A DNA stretch of 34,173 bases, taken from positions 1-34,173 of the forward strand of contig JAOUMU010000023.1 of the NCBI GenBank assembly GCA_029881335.1, given 5' to 3'. Both the position numbers and the translations under genes were made by a program. The notes under the pieces are model-generated. The model ran no database searches. It had not been told where the DNA came from and worked only from the letters and a program-made list of their open reading frames with translations. Shown here piece by piece: positions 7,824 to 15,336 of this stretch (its first letter is position 1; the number at the start of each line of letters is the position of its first letter). This DNA is from Nitrospinota bacterium. Its GTDB lineage: Bacteria; Nitrospinota_A; UBA7883.

Positions 7824-8048
7824 TTACCTGACCATCAGCCTGCCATGACGCGGTAGAAAACGGGCCAGCCTCTTGCGGGTTCGTTTCATCATCTGCATGG
7901 ATGCTCGATTCTGGTCCAAAGTTTTCAGGCGCCTTTTCGTTTTGCGGACGACAAATCCGCCGCCCATATTCCTCAGGCCCCACAACAACTCGTTATTCCA
8001 CTTCATCATGGGGAAAAGCTTGCCGCCTTCCTCTTTTTTCGCAATCAT
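7824..8048 (-). CDS. Small basic hypothetical protein
   Basis: A 74-residue ORF beginning MIAKKEEGGK and rich in Arg and Lys, especially in the last 35 residues. No membrane segment, signal peptide or recognised domain. The argument for translation is the GGAGG eight bases before the ATG. The same frame continues 50 codons upstream but without a better start signal. It lies upstream of exbB in the same direction (116 bases apart) and is divergent from the DUF2111-like gene. It may be spurious. Confidence 0.42.
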   Translation of the reverse strand: MIAKKEEGGKLFPMMKWNNELLWGLRNMGGGFVVRKTKRRLKTLDQNRASMQMMKRTRKRLARFLPRHGRLMVR

Positions 8049-8289
8049 AAATCCTCCATTCGGAAAATCCAAACCGATCCTCCATCTATAATCTGGGTTC
8101 TTTCTCCCCCAAAAAGCAATCCAGCGCCGACCCACCAGCCTGACGATCTGCGCTCGGGTGCGCTCCCACGGCGCCTCCTGGATGACATTGACGACCAAAG
8201 AGAATAGTATGGTGATTGTAAAGTATGGATGTTCCGATATGCTTATGTGGATTTGTGATACTCAGGTTGAATCGTTTGGAGTAGAGGAA
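8049..8289. other. Divergent intergenic region
   Basis: About 240 bases between the small minus-strand ORF and the DUF2111-like gene. It should hold promoters for both directions; I find no strong hexamer pair and no hairpin worth naming. The region 8158-8289 could be coding if the plus-strand gene starts earlier, but the earlier starts lack ribosome-binding sites. Confidence 0.4.
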
Positions 8290-8613
8290 ATGAAAGATTT
8301 GTTTCACGCAGACATGACCGCCGAGGAGATCTCCCCCATCGCCTTGGCCATTTTCCACCTGGTGGATCAGTTCCCCGTCACCATGAGAAGCAAGAACAGG
8401 CTGGGGGTGCGGGTGGAGACCGGGCGGATATTGGACAACAATTACACCGGCCCGGTGCTGGAAAAGACCTTGGCCACTAACGAGGTGGTTCGGGAACAGC
8501 CCGCTTCCGGCCCATACAAGGGAATCCCGGTCATCTGCTCTCCTTTGCGGAACAGCAAGGGGGAGTGTGTGGCGGCAATTGGTGTGATAGATCTTCGCCA
8601 CTCGGGCAAATGA
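8290..8613 (+). CDS. DUF2111-like protein
   Basis: A 107-residue protein starting MKDLFHADMTAEEIS, with AGAGGAA directly upstream. The pattern ALAIFHLVDQFPVTMRSKNR, GVRVETGRILDNNYTGPVLE, GPYKGIPVICSPLRN and AAIGVIDL resembles DUF2111 as I remember it, a family first described from methanogenic archaea with no known function. I could not check this against a database. The fold looks like a small sensory or ligand-binding domain, with alternating strand-like and polar loops, cytoplasmic. Its stop overlaps the start of the secretin-like gene as ATGA, so the two are translationally coupled. In-frame starts at 8158 and 8212 would lengthen the protein but lack good ribosome-binding sites. Confidence 0.7.
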   Translation: MKDLFHADMTAEEISPIALAIFHLVDQFPVTMRSKNRLGVRVETGRILDNNYTGPVLEKTLATNEVVREQPASGPYKGIPVICSPLRNSKGECVAAIGVIDLRHSGK

Positions 8614-9461
8614 GCCGAGCCATCATTATCTCTTTGCTGATAGCGGCGCTGGCTCCGTTGGCTGCTGTCGATGCGTGGGCCCAGGAGTTGAAAGTGGAAA
8701 TATTCCGCTTAGGATATGCCGACGCGGCGGAGATGGAAAAAATCGCCGTCGCCATGCTTTCGCGGAAGGGAAAGATATCGATCAACGAGTCCTCGAACTC
8801 TTTAGTGGTGGTGGATACGCCCGCAGCCATTCGCCGGATCAGAGAGATCCTGGCGCGGCTGGATGTCAAGCCGGCCAACATCCGGATCGAGGTGACTTTT
8901 GTTGAAAAAAGCAGGATGGAGAAACTGGACCTGGAGGTCCGCTGGCGCATGGCTGGAAAGGGATGGATGATAGGCTCGATTCCCGCTACCCCGGGCGGAG
9001 CGCCCCTGACCGTGGAGGCACTGGCGGCCAAGGGAGAGAGCCAAAGCCGGAGCAAACAATCGCTCCTGGTTATGGAAAACACGCCGGGCAGGATATTCGT
9101 GGGAGGCGAATATCCCAGCCAGGAGAGAACGGTCCGCGTGGACCGGGGCAATGTTTACGTGACGGAAAGCACCCAGTTCAAAAGCGCCGGGACCAGCCTG
9201 TATGTCATCGCCTCCAGAGCGGGCGCGGGGAAGCTGAAGATAGCGGTGGAGCCGGAGTCTGCCCGCCTGGAAGAGGGGACCGGGACCTATGACGTGAAGA
9301 GCGCAACGACAGCGGTGGTGATCGACGATCCTGGGACGGTTGTCCTGTCAAAAACCGGAGGAAGCTCGGAAGGCTCTTCGGTGAGCATCCCCTCCCGGGG
9401 GGATGCCTCCTCATCCTCCCGCAGCTTCATGATCATCCTCTCGGCCCGCAGCGAGAATTGA
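8610..9461 (+). CDS. Short secretin-like periplasmic protein
   Basis: A 283-residue protein from ATG 8610, which overlaps the previous stop (ATGA). A signal peptide is clear: MSRAIIISLLIAALAPLAAV then DAWA and QELKVE. Residues about 25-90 match the secretin N1/N3 repeat (EIFRLGYADAAEMEKIAVAMLS, INESSNSLVVVDTPAAIRRIREILARLDV). NIRIEVTFVEKSRMEKLDLEVRWRM is where the secretin core begins in GspD/PilQ. The rest is about 170 residues with GTSLYVIASRAG-type secretin strands, ending in a Ser-rich stretch. It is far shorter than GspD or PilQ (more than 600 residues), so it probably does not form a full outer-membrane pore by itself. No lipobox is seen. Partners may be the DUF2111-like protein and the pseudopilin-like gene nearby. 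Confidence 0.8.
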   Translation: MSRAIIISLLIAALAPLAAVDAWAQELKVEIFRLGYADAAEMEKIAVAMLSRKGKISINESSNSLVVVDTPAAIRRIREILARLDVKPANIRIEVTFVEKSRMEKLDLEVRWRMAGKGWMIGSIPATPGGAPLTVEALAAKGESQSRSKQSLLVMENTPGRIFVGGEYPSQERTVRVDRGNVYVTESTQFKSAGTSLYVIASRAGAGKLKIAVEPESARLEEGTGTYDVKSATTAVVIDDPGTVVLSKTGGSSEGSSVSIPSRGDASSSSRSFMIILSARSEN

Positions 9462-9475
9462 CCGCAACGGAGAGA

Positions 9476-9565
9476 ATGGGAAAAGTTATATATGTGCTCA
9501 GGGGCGTCACGTCATATAATGGGCGGATATTGTATTACGGGAGGATGGTCGCCACGCCGAAATGA
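9476..9565 (+). CDS. Possible 29-residue leader ORF before the receiver-HPt gene
   Basis: ATG 9476 is preceded by GGAGAGA at good spacing and opens a 29-codon frame (MGKVIYVLRGVTSYNGRI and on) whose TGA overlaps the ATG of the receiver-HPt gene at 9562 as ATGA. The peptide is basic with several Tyr. No homologue is known to me. Coupling could help translate the downstream gene, whose own Shine-Dalgarno (GGGAGGA) is about 16 bases away. A chance ORF is equally possible. Confidence 0.3.
   Translation: MGKVIYVLRGVTSYNGRILYYGRMVATPK
9515..9520 (+). promoter_or_regulatory. Consensus -10 element before the receiver-HPt gene
   Basis: A perfect TATAAT lies 41 bases before the ATG at 9562. The -35 region at 16-18 bases upstream is poor, so this is at most a weak or activator-dependent promoter. 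Confidence 0.3.
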
Positions 9566-10329
9566 ACGGGAAAAAGTTGAAGGTTCTTTTAGCTGAAGAT
9601 GATCCCGCTACAGGTATCCTGGCCAGAATGAACCTGGAGAAGCTGGGGCTGGAGGTGGAGATGGCCACCAACGGCAAGGAAGCGCTGGAAATGTGGCGCG
9701 CTTATGGGTATAAGGCCGTGTTGCTGGACTTTAACATGCCGCACATGAGCGGGCTGGATGTGGCCAGAGCCATCCGCAAGGATGAAGAGAAAAACGGCGC
9801 CGATTACACCAGAATCATCCTCATCACCGCCAAGCCTCTGGACCACCTGGAGGCGTTGCAAACCAGGGGTGTCGTGAACTTGATGATCCCGAAGCCCGTG
9901 GATTATTCCGAAGTTTACAGTAAGCTTGAGGATCTTTTTCCTGGCAGGGGCGCCGCGGCGCCGCAAAATGAGAACGACGGCGAAAATTCCGGCGAAGCCC
10001 CCCTGGACCTTCCGGAACTGGAGGAGAGCGTGGGCGCCGATGGGCTGGGCGATATCCTGTCCATATTCATCAGGCAGGCGGATAAATATGTGGCGGAGAT
10101 AGAGGTGGAACTGGGCCGAGGCAATGGCATGCGCGTTTCGCAAGTGGCCCACAAGTTGAAAGGCTCCTCCGCCCAGTTCACCGCCCGAGCCATGGTGGCG
10201 CCTGCGGAGTATCTGCAAATAAATTGCGATGAGAAAACCGTGGGCGATGACTCGCCGCGGATGCTGGAAATCCTGAAGCGCGAACTTTCCAAGGTGAAGC
10301 GATACGCCAGGGAGCAGGTGGGCCTGTAG
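9562..10329 (+). CDS. Response regulator: receiver plus C-terminal HPt domain
   Basis: A 255-residue cytoplasmic signalling protein. Residues 6-125 form a CheY-like receiver: acidic pair in AEDD near 11-14, phospho-acceptor D56 in LLDFNMPHMSG, the switch region LITAKP, and K111 in the IPKP motif. A linker (about 126-150, Ala/Asn/Glu-rich) leads to an HPt domain with the phospho-histidine H197 in VAHKLKGSSAQFTA. There is no DNA-binding or output enzyme domain, so it acts as a relay between a kinase and another regulator. No histidine kinase is in the window. It follows the DUF2111-secretin pair on the same strand after 100 bases. The start is ATG 9562, and its role for the upstream pair is inference. 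Confidence 0.9.
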   Translation: MNGKKLKVLLAEDDPATGILARMNLEKLGLEVEMATNGKEALEMWRAYGYKAVLLDFNMPHMSGLDVARAIRKDEEKNGADYTRIILITAKPLDHLEALQTRGVVNLMIPKPVDYSEVYSKLEDLFPGRGAAAPQNENDGENSGEAPLDLPELEESVGADGLGDILSIFIRQADKYVAEIEVELGRGNGMRVSQVAHKLKGSSAQFTARAMVAPAEYLQINCDEKTVGDDSPRMLEILKRELSKVKRYAREQVGL

Positions 10330-10380
10330 GCCCCGCCGCCCTACCGGGAAGGCTACCCCGCCATCCCCGCCGAAAACCGG

Positions 10381-10386
10381 TATAAT
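10381..10386 (+). promoter_or_regulatory. Consensus -10 element upstream of rtcB
   Basis: A perfect TATAAT lies 42 bases before the rtcB start. No good -35 is present at 16-18 bases. A 12-codon ORF starting at ATG 10393 follows it and ends in TGA overlapping the rtcB ATG. Confidence 0.3.
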
Positions 10387-10427
10387 GAGGCCATGAGAAG
10401 TACTTCATCCGCAATGGACCGTGAAAT

Positions 10428-11528
10428 ATGAAACCAATAAAAATCTACTCCGACGATATTGAAGGCGGCGCACTGGAGCAGTTCTACTCCGCCATGGAGC
10501 AGGAGTTCGCCGTGAAGGGGGCTCTGTTGCCAGACGCCCACACGGGATATTCGCTGCCCATAGGGGCGGTGGTGGCCACGGAGGGAGTGGTGTTGCCTGC
10601 GTGGGTGGGTTACGACATCGGCTGTGGAATGTGCGCCGTGCGCACCTCGCTTTTGAAGCATGAGCTGCACCCACACCGGGCGCGGATTTTTGACGCGATG
10701 TACCGGGTTATCCCCACCGGGTTCCACCACAACAAGAGGCCAGCCGAGTGGGATTACCAAAAGTACCCCATGACTCCCATGCTGAAAAGCCTTTTCGAGA
10801 AAAACGGGCTGAGCCAGCTGGGATCGATGGGGAGCGGCAACCATTTTATCGAGATCAGTCACGACGAGGAAAACCACGTCTGGGTGGTGATCCACTCCGG
10901 CAGCAGGAACCTGGGCCACTCCACCGCCACCCACTACATGAAGGTGGCCTCCAAAAGCGGCAAGGCCAAAGAGGGACACTATGGCCTGAGAACTGATTCT
11001 GAACAGGGGCAGGACTATATCGCCGACATGCGGTTCTGTCTGGAGTTCGCCCTGCAGAATCGGCAGGAGATGATCACCAGGGTGCTGCGGGAGATATACA
11101 ACCTGGTCCGGGAGGGGCAGACGCCGGAGCGGCTGGCCTTTATCAACCGCACCCACAACCACGCCGAGCTGAAGGATGGGCTGTGGATACACCGCAAGGG
11201 CGCCACTCACGCGGAAAAGGGGATGGATGGAGTGATCCCCGGCAACATGCGCGACGGCAGCTTTGTGGTGGTGGGCAAGGGGAACGAGGAAAGCCTCAAC
11301 TCCAGCTCCCACGGCGCTGGCAGGTCCATGAGCCGCACCAAGGCCAAAAACGCTATCAATATGGACAAGTTCAAGGCCCAGATGAAAGGGATAACATCCA
11401 AGGTGGCCAAATCCACCCTGGACGAGTCGCCAGACGCCTACAAGGATATCTTCGAGGTGATGAAACTGCAAAAGGACCTGGTGGAAGTGACCCACCATCT
11501 GCTGCCTATTATTAATGTGAAGGCTTGA
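10428..11528 (+). CDS. rtcB: RtcB-family RNA ligase
   Basis: RtcB joins RNA 2',3'-cyclic phosphate (or 3'-phosphate) ends to 5'-hydroxyl ends using GTP and Mn2+, in RNA repair. The 366-residue product has the family motifs: LLPDAHTGYSLPIGAV near 33, the metal-binding VGYDIGCGMCAV near 61 with its Asp and Cys, GSGNHFIEI near 138, VIHSGSRNLGH near 155, NRTHNHAEL near 243, and LNSSSHGAGRSMSR near 287, the region that holds the guanylylated histidine. It is shorter than E. coli RtcB (408 residues) and belongs to the compact branch. No RtcA or archease is beside it. It begins 98 bases after the receiver-HPt gene, with a perfect -10 in the gap. Confidence 0.94.
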   Translation: MKPIKIYSDDIEGGALEQFYSAMEQEFAVKGALLPDAHTGYSLPIGAVVATEGVVLPAWVGYDIGCGMCAVRTSLLKHELHPHRARIFDAMYRVIPTGFHHNKRPAEWDYQKYPMTPMLKSLFEKNGLSQLGSMGSGNHFIEISHDEENHVWVVIHSGSRNLGHSTATHYMKVASKSGKAKEGHYGLRTDSEQGQDYIADMRFCLEFALQNRQEMITRVLREIYNLVREGQTPERLAFINRTHNHAELKDGLWIHRKGATHAEKGMDGVIPGNMRDGSFVVVGKGNEESLNSSSHGAGRSMSRTKAKNAINMDKFKAQMKGITSKVAKSTLDESPDAYKDIFEVMKLQKDLVEVTHHLLPIINVKA

Positions 11529-11608
11529 GCAGGACGAGCTTTTGCACCCATAGAGAGGATATCAAAGCAGAAGCGCCTGCGAGAATATAAGCTATTTGAA
11601 CCACAAAA

Positions 11609-11631
11609 CCTTTAACCCTTGCCGTTAAAGG
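11609..11631 (+). promoter_or_regulatory. Palindromic operator candidate of the toxin-antitoxin operon
   Basis: Perfect inverted repeat: CCTTTAAC (11609-11616), 7-base spacer, GTTAAAGG (11624-11631). It ends 24 bases before the toxin ATG and overlaps a promoter candidate (TTGCCG 11619-11624, 17 bases, TATTGT 11642-11647). HigBA operons are known to be repressed by the HTH antitoxin at such palindromes, so autoregulation is the natural reading. Confidence 0.6.
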
Positions 11632-11655
11632 AAATGTCTGGTATTGTCAATATGT

Positions 11656-11994
11656 ATGAAGATCGAGTTTAGCTCTCGCAAACTCGCTAAGATATGTGGA
11701 GACGCAAAGCTGGCGACGAAGGAGTGGGGGCGTGATAGATGCCTTAAAATATTCCAGCGCCTAACCCAGTTGGTGGCGGCTAGGACGCTTGATGATTATA
11801 TTCGTTTTGTTCCAGGGGCGCGGTGTCATCGCCTGAAGGGAAATAGAAAAGGTATGTACGCAATTTCCTTAAACCAGCCTTTTCGTCTGATAATTGAACC
11901 TTCTCTGGTTGAGCCTGAAATGGATGATGATATGAAATATGAGGCTCGTGTTATAGGCGTGAGAATAGTAAAAGTGGAGGACTATCATGGATAG
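11656..11994 (+). CDS. higB: HigB-type (RelE/ParE superfamily) toxin
   Basis: A 112-residue protein from ATG 11656. The C-terminal half follows the HigB killer-protein pattern: RCHRLKGNRKGMYAISLNQPFRLIIEP, then the end VKVEDYHG, close to the usual EDYH. HigB toxins are ribosome-dependent mRNA interferases; residues such as the Arg/Lys in KGNRKG and the terminal His fit that role, but activity is inferred. The alternative TTG start at 11644 adds four residues. There is no obvious Shine-Dalgarno, and if the promoter candidate is right the mRNA would be nearly leaderless. The toxin-first order and 8-base overlap with the antitoxin gene are typical of higBA. The operon is AT-rich against its surroundings, indicating transfer. 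Confidence 0.85.
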   Translation: MKIEFSSRKLAKICGDAKLATKEWGRDRCLKIFQRLTQLVAARTLDDYIRFVPGARCHRLKGNRKGMYAISLNQPFRLIIEPSLVEPEMDDDMKYEARVIGVRIVKVEDYHG

Positions 11995-13060
11995 ATCGAT
12001 GAACTACGTATCCCCTGTTCCAATTCCTCCCGGGGAAACGTTGATCGAAGCGCTTGAGGAAAAAGGAATGACCCAGAGCGATCTTGCTATGCGCATGGGG
12101 CGGCCAATAAAAACAATCAACGGAATAATAAAAGGAAAAGTCGCAATTACAGCGGATACCGCGATGCAACTTGAGTATGTCTTGGATGTTCCTGCATATT
12201 TCTGGCAAAATCTTGAATCCGCTTACAGAACATCCATCGTGCGGCAAAGGGAACAAGAGAACATTGCAAAAGAGTCCGATATGGCAAAAAAATTCCCTTA
12301 TACGGAAATGGCGAAATTGGGATGGGTGTCGGAGACAAAAGACCTTTCTGAGAGAATCAGAGCTTTGAAACGCTTTTTTGGTGTTGTTTCCTTGAAGAAT
12401 GTTCCAGCAAGAGAGGCTATAGCCTTTCGCAGGTCAGGCGTGCATGAAAACTCGGATTATGCTATTGCCGCCTGGCTCCGGAAAGGGGAACTGGAGGCGC
12501 AAAATATTGAAACCGACAATTATGATGAAGACAAGTTCAAGAGCGCCCTGGTCGAAATCAAACTCCTGGCTTATGAAATGCCAAGTGATTTTAGCGTAAT
12601 ATTACGTGATATGTGCTCCGAATGCGGGGTTACCGTTGTCTATATTCCACATCTGCAAAAGACTCATGTAAATGGCGCAACTCATTGGCTCGCGCCAAAA
12701 AAGGCCATCATTCAATTAAGTAACCGCTATCCCTATGAGGATGTATTTTGGTTTAGTTTTTTTCATGAAGCAGGGCATATTCTTTTACATGGCAAAAGAG
12801 ATGTCTTTATTGAATATAAAAACATGACTGGTTCTAAGAAAGAAGAAGAGGCAAATCGCTTTGCCGCCAACTCATTGATAGGAGCGGATGATTACAACGA
12901 AATATTGAAAGACGCTCCTTTTAGCCATAGCAAAATACGCTTGATTTCCAAACGATTATCAGTTTCTCCTGGTGTTTTAGTAGGGAGGTTGGCTCATGAT
13001 AAGCACATACCTTATTCAAAGTATGGTGATTTGAGAAGAAAACTTATTTGGAGACAATAG
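11987..13060 (+). CDS. HigA-like antitoxin fused to ImmA/IrrE metallopeptidase
   Basis: A 357-residue two-part protein. Residues about 12-85 are a HigA/XRE helix-turn-helix (PGETLIEALEEKGMTQSDLAMRMGRP, INGIIKGKVAITADTAMQLEYVL, PAYFWQNLE). Residues about 185-345 are an ImmA/IrrE zinc peptidase with HEAGH at 260-264 and a downstream Glu cluster (KKEEEANRFAA, 284-294) that supplies the third ligand in the family. HigA normally stops after the HTH, so this chain combines repressor/antitoxin and protease. In phage and ICE systems ImmA cleaves a separate HTH repressor; here cleavage could be in cis, which is inference. The start ATG 11987 has GTGGAGG 6 bases upstream and overlaps the toxin gene. 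Confidence 0.9.
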   Translation: MDRSMNYVSPVPIPPGETLIEALEEKGMTQSDLAMRMGRPIKTINGIIKGKVAITADTAMQLEYVLDVPAYFWQNLESAYRTSIVRQREQENIAKESDMAKKFPYTEMAKLGWVSETKDLSERIRALKRFFGVVSLKNVPAREAIAFRRSGVHENSDYAIAAWLRKGELEAQNIETDNYDEDKFKSALVEIKLLAYEMPSDFSVILRDMCSECGVTVVYIPHLQKTHVNGATHWLAPKKAIIQLSNRYPYEDVFWFSFFHEAGHILLHGKRDVFIEYKNMTGSKKEEEANRFAANSLIGADDYNEILKDAPFSHSKIRLISKRLSVSPGVLVGRLAHDKHIPYSKYGDLRRKLIWRQ

Positions 13061-13106
13061 GGCGCACTATTTCAAGTAATATATATTTGCATATGATGCT
13101 CAGTCT

Positions 13107-13610
13107 CTAACCTCCCCTCTTATCCATCGCTTCATTCGCCAGTTGGTCCGCCCGTTCATTGCCCGGATGCCCGGCGTGGCCTTTCACCCACACCCAGTCC
13201 ACCTGGTGCGGCGCCGCCGCCGCCAGCGCCTGCCACAGCTCCTTGTTCTTCACCGGCTTTTTCCCTGCCGTGCGCCAGTTGTTTTTTATCCATCCATGGA
13301 TCCAGGATGTCATCCCCTGGATCACGTAGTTGGAGTCGGAGCAGACGATAACCCGGCTCGGTTTCTTCAGCGCCTTGAGGGCCTCGATGGCGGCGGTCAG
13401 CTCCATAATGTTATTGGTGGAGCTGGGGCTGTATCCACTCATCTCTTTTTTGTGGCCGTTGGATTCCAGCACGGCGCCCCATCCTCCCCACCCTGGCCAC
13501 ACGCTCGGCCCCCGGCTAGGATGAACGGCACTTCTGCGGCGCCGGGGATGCGGGCAAAAGGGGACGAACAGGTCCCGCGCGTCTATTGGGTCAGCGCCCC
13601 TCAGGGGCAT
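13107..13610 (-). pseudogene. rnhA: Ribonuclease HI with damaged 5' end
   Basis: RNase HI cuts the RNA of RNA-DNA hybrids with a DEDD active site. From GGWGAVLE onward the frame is a normal RNase HI: E in [14 protein letters not shown] in [14 protein letters not shown] and D in [23 protein letters not shown]. The expected first strand, roughly IYTDGACSGNPGPGG, is not present; the frame reads [17 protein letters not shown], and the residue aligning with the first catalytic Asp is Arg. Another frame at 13490-13525 has weak resemblance (RACGQGG), as if indels had scrambled the start. Without the first Asp the enzyme should be inactive. Alternatives are a sequencing or assembly error at about 13490-13530. 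The 13610 start is only the first available codon. Confidence 0.6.
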
Positions 13611-13625
13611 GACCCTTCACTCCCA

Positions 13626-13997
13626 TCAGTCCGCGGGAGCTTTGGCCGCTTCCTTCTTTGAGGCGGTTTCCTTCTTGGGGGGCGTTTCCTTCTTTTCCGT
13701 CGAGTCCTTGGCTGGGGAAGTTTCCTTCTTTCCGGTCGATTCTTTGGCCGTGGAGGTATCCGTCGTTTCAGCTTTATCCTTTTTCGCGTCAGCCTTGACC
13801 TGTTGGTCCGATTTAGCGTAATCGGTCTTATACCAGCCGGTCCCCTTCAGATGGAAGGTATTGGCGCTCATAAGTTTCACCACCTTGCCGCCGCATTTCG
13901 ATTCATTCGCATGCTTTGTCAGGACAGGATCGGACATCCTCTGGGTCACTTCGAAATGCTCTCCGCACTTCTGACATTCATATTCGTATATAGGCAT
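13626..13997 (-). CDS. FmdB-type zinc ribbon protein with Lys/Glu-rich tail
   Basis: A 123-residue protein beginning MPIYEYECQKCGEHFEVTQ, the standard FmdB/CxxC_CxxC_SSSS start. The first CxxC is in ECQKC; the second metal-binding part is reduced to SKCGGKV with a single Cys visible. NTFHLKGTGWYKTDY is the typical following segment. Residues about 62-123 are low complexity, built of Lys, Glu, Thr, Ser, Pro and Ala with repeats such as STGKKETSPAKDSTEKKET. The start ATG 13997 has GGGAGG about 10 bases upstream. Members are proposed regulators or small zinc proteins, with no firm function. It lies between rnhA and ilvE on the same strand. Confidence 0.9.
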   Translation of the reverse strand: MPIYEYECQKCGEHFEVTQRMSDPVLTKHANESKCGGKVVKLMSANTFHLKGTGWYKTDYAKSDQQVKADAKKDKAETTDTSTAKESTGKKETSPAKDSTEKKETPPKKETASKKEAAKAPAD

Positions 13998-14122
13998 ATT
14001 TATCAAACCTCCCGATGCTTTTGTCTGTAGAACATACAACTCTGCCTGCCCAGATATAAAACCGGCGCCGTCTGTGTCAAGCCCGTCGGGATCGAAATCC
14101 ATTAGGGTACAGACCCGCCAGG

Positions 14123-14160
14123 GTCCAGATATGTCAAGATCCAGGCGCGTCCAGGTATGT
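14123..14160. repeat. Short direct repeat at the ilvE 3' end
   Basis: GTCCAGATATGT (14123-14134) and GTCCAGGTATGT (14149-14160) differ at one base. The second encodes the last residues of ilvE (TYLD), and the first lies across and just beyond its stop. It is probably a small local duplication at the gene end. Confidence 0.35.
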
Positions 14161-15069
14161 GAGCCAATTTTCATATTCGGCCGCCTCTCCGCGGAAGGCG
14201 GCAAAGTAAGCCGTCTGCAATTTTCTGGTCACCGGTCCCATCCCCCCCCGGCCTATCACCCTGTCGTCCAGCGAGTTGATGGGGGTCAGTTCGGCGGCGG
14301 TGCCGGTGAAGAACGCCTCGTCGGCGATGTACACTTCGTCGCGGGAAAAATATTGCTCCTCCACCGCAAGGCCCATTTCCCTGGCGATGGTTATCACCGA
14401 GTCGCGAGTGATCCCCTCCAGCACCGAGGTCAGCGGCGGGGTTTTGAGCTTTCCATGGCGGACTATAAAAATGTTTTCACCGGAGCCCTCCGCCACGTGG
14501 CCTGCCACGTCCAGCAGCAGCGCCTCGTCATATCCTGCCTTCACAGCCTCCAGCTTTGCCATGATGGAGTTCACATACGCCCCGCACACCTTGGCTTTGG
14601 TCATGAACACGTTCTCATGATGGCGGGCGAAGCTTGCCACTTTCACCCGGATTCCATTGGTCAGCGCTTCCTCCCCCAGGTAGGCGCCCCAGCGCCACAC
14701 TGCCACCGCCACTTGGGTGGATACCCCGGTGGTGTTCAGCCCGCGGCGGTTGTCCCCCAGAAACACCAGAGGGCGGATATAGCCCTCCTCCAGTCTGTTC
14801 ACCCGGATGGTTTCCAGGATCGCGTTGTTTATCTGTTCCTGGGTGAAAGGGATCTCCATCCCCACAATTTTGGCCGAGGCGAAAAGCCTGGCGGTGTGCT
14901 CCAGCAGACGGAACACCGCCGGACCCTTGGCTGTTTTATAGCAGCGGATCCCCTCGAACACTCCCATGCCGTAATGCAGGGTGTGGGTCATCACATGGAC
15001 ATTGGCCTGGTCCCACTCCACAAAGGAGCCGTCCATCCAGATTTTCTCCGACTTTGGGGCGTCACTCAT
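14134..15069 (-). CDS. ilvE: Branched-chain amino acid aminotransferase
   Basis: A 311-residue class IV PLP aminotransferase that interconverts Val, Leu and Ile with their 2-oxo acids. Visible family features: [35 protein letters not shown] at the N-terminus, [26 protein letters not shown], the PLP-lysine region [19 protein letters not shown], the signature [22 protein letters not shown], and [13 protein letters not shown]. Length is close to E. coli IlvE (309). The start is ATG 15069 (MSDAPKSEK); the reading frame upstream to 15234 looks non-coding. It is divergent from pncB with a 267-base gap, and no other branched-chain genes are near. Identification is secure. Confidence 0.95.
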   Translation of the reverse strand: MSDAPKSEKIWMDGSFVEWDQANVHVMTHTLHYGMGVFEGIRCYKTAKGPAVFRLLEHTARLFASAKIVGMEIPFTQEQINNAILETIRVNRLEEGYIRPLVFLGDNRRGLNTTGVSTQVAVAVWRWGAYLGEEALTNGIRVKVASFARHHENVFMTKAKVCGAYVNSIMAKLEAVKAGYDEALLLDVAGHVAEGSGENIFIVRHGKLKTPPLTSVLEGITRDSVITIAREMGLAVEEQYFSRDEVYIADEAFFTGTAAELTPINSLDDRVIGRGGMGPVTRKLQTAYFAAFRGEAAEYENWLTYLDAPGS

Positions 15070-15336
15070 TATATATCTTCGACAAAGTAAATTTTGTATT
15101 CTCCGGCATGCGCCCTCATCTGTCAAGAAACTCATGATCGGGGACCGCAGAGCCCACGCTCGAGGGCCTATGCTCATAAGCCCCGGCTGTTGTCTCTCTG
15201 CCTTGGGGGGGCGGGAGTGTGGTAGGATCGACATTAATTGCTGACTTTTGGAAGGCTATTAGATGGTGACCATGAATCCACTCGCTCCAACAACCGATCA
15301 CTTTCCGGAGCATGCGGGCGCTCAGGCGCAGGCTGT
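15070..15336. other. Divergent ilvE-pncB intergenic region
   Basis: 267 bases between two divergent starts. It must carry both promoters, but I see no hexamer pair good enough to name and no leader hairpin or T-box-like element. Confidence 0.4.

Noticed and set aside
8053-8198. N-terminal extension of the small basic ORF to 8198
   Set aside because: No ribosome-binding site at the upstream start, whereas the internal ATG at 8048 has GGAGG.
10320-10333. GGGCCT-GT-AGGCCC palindrome at the stop of the receiver-HPt gene
   Set aside because: The two-base loop is too tight for a full hairpin and no T-run follows, so it is not called a terminator.
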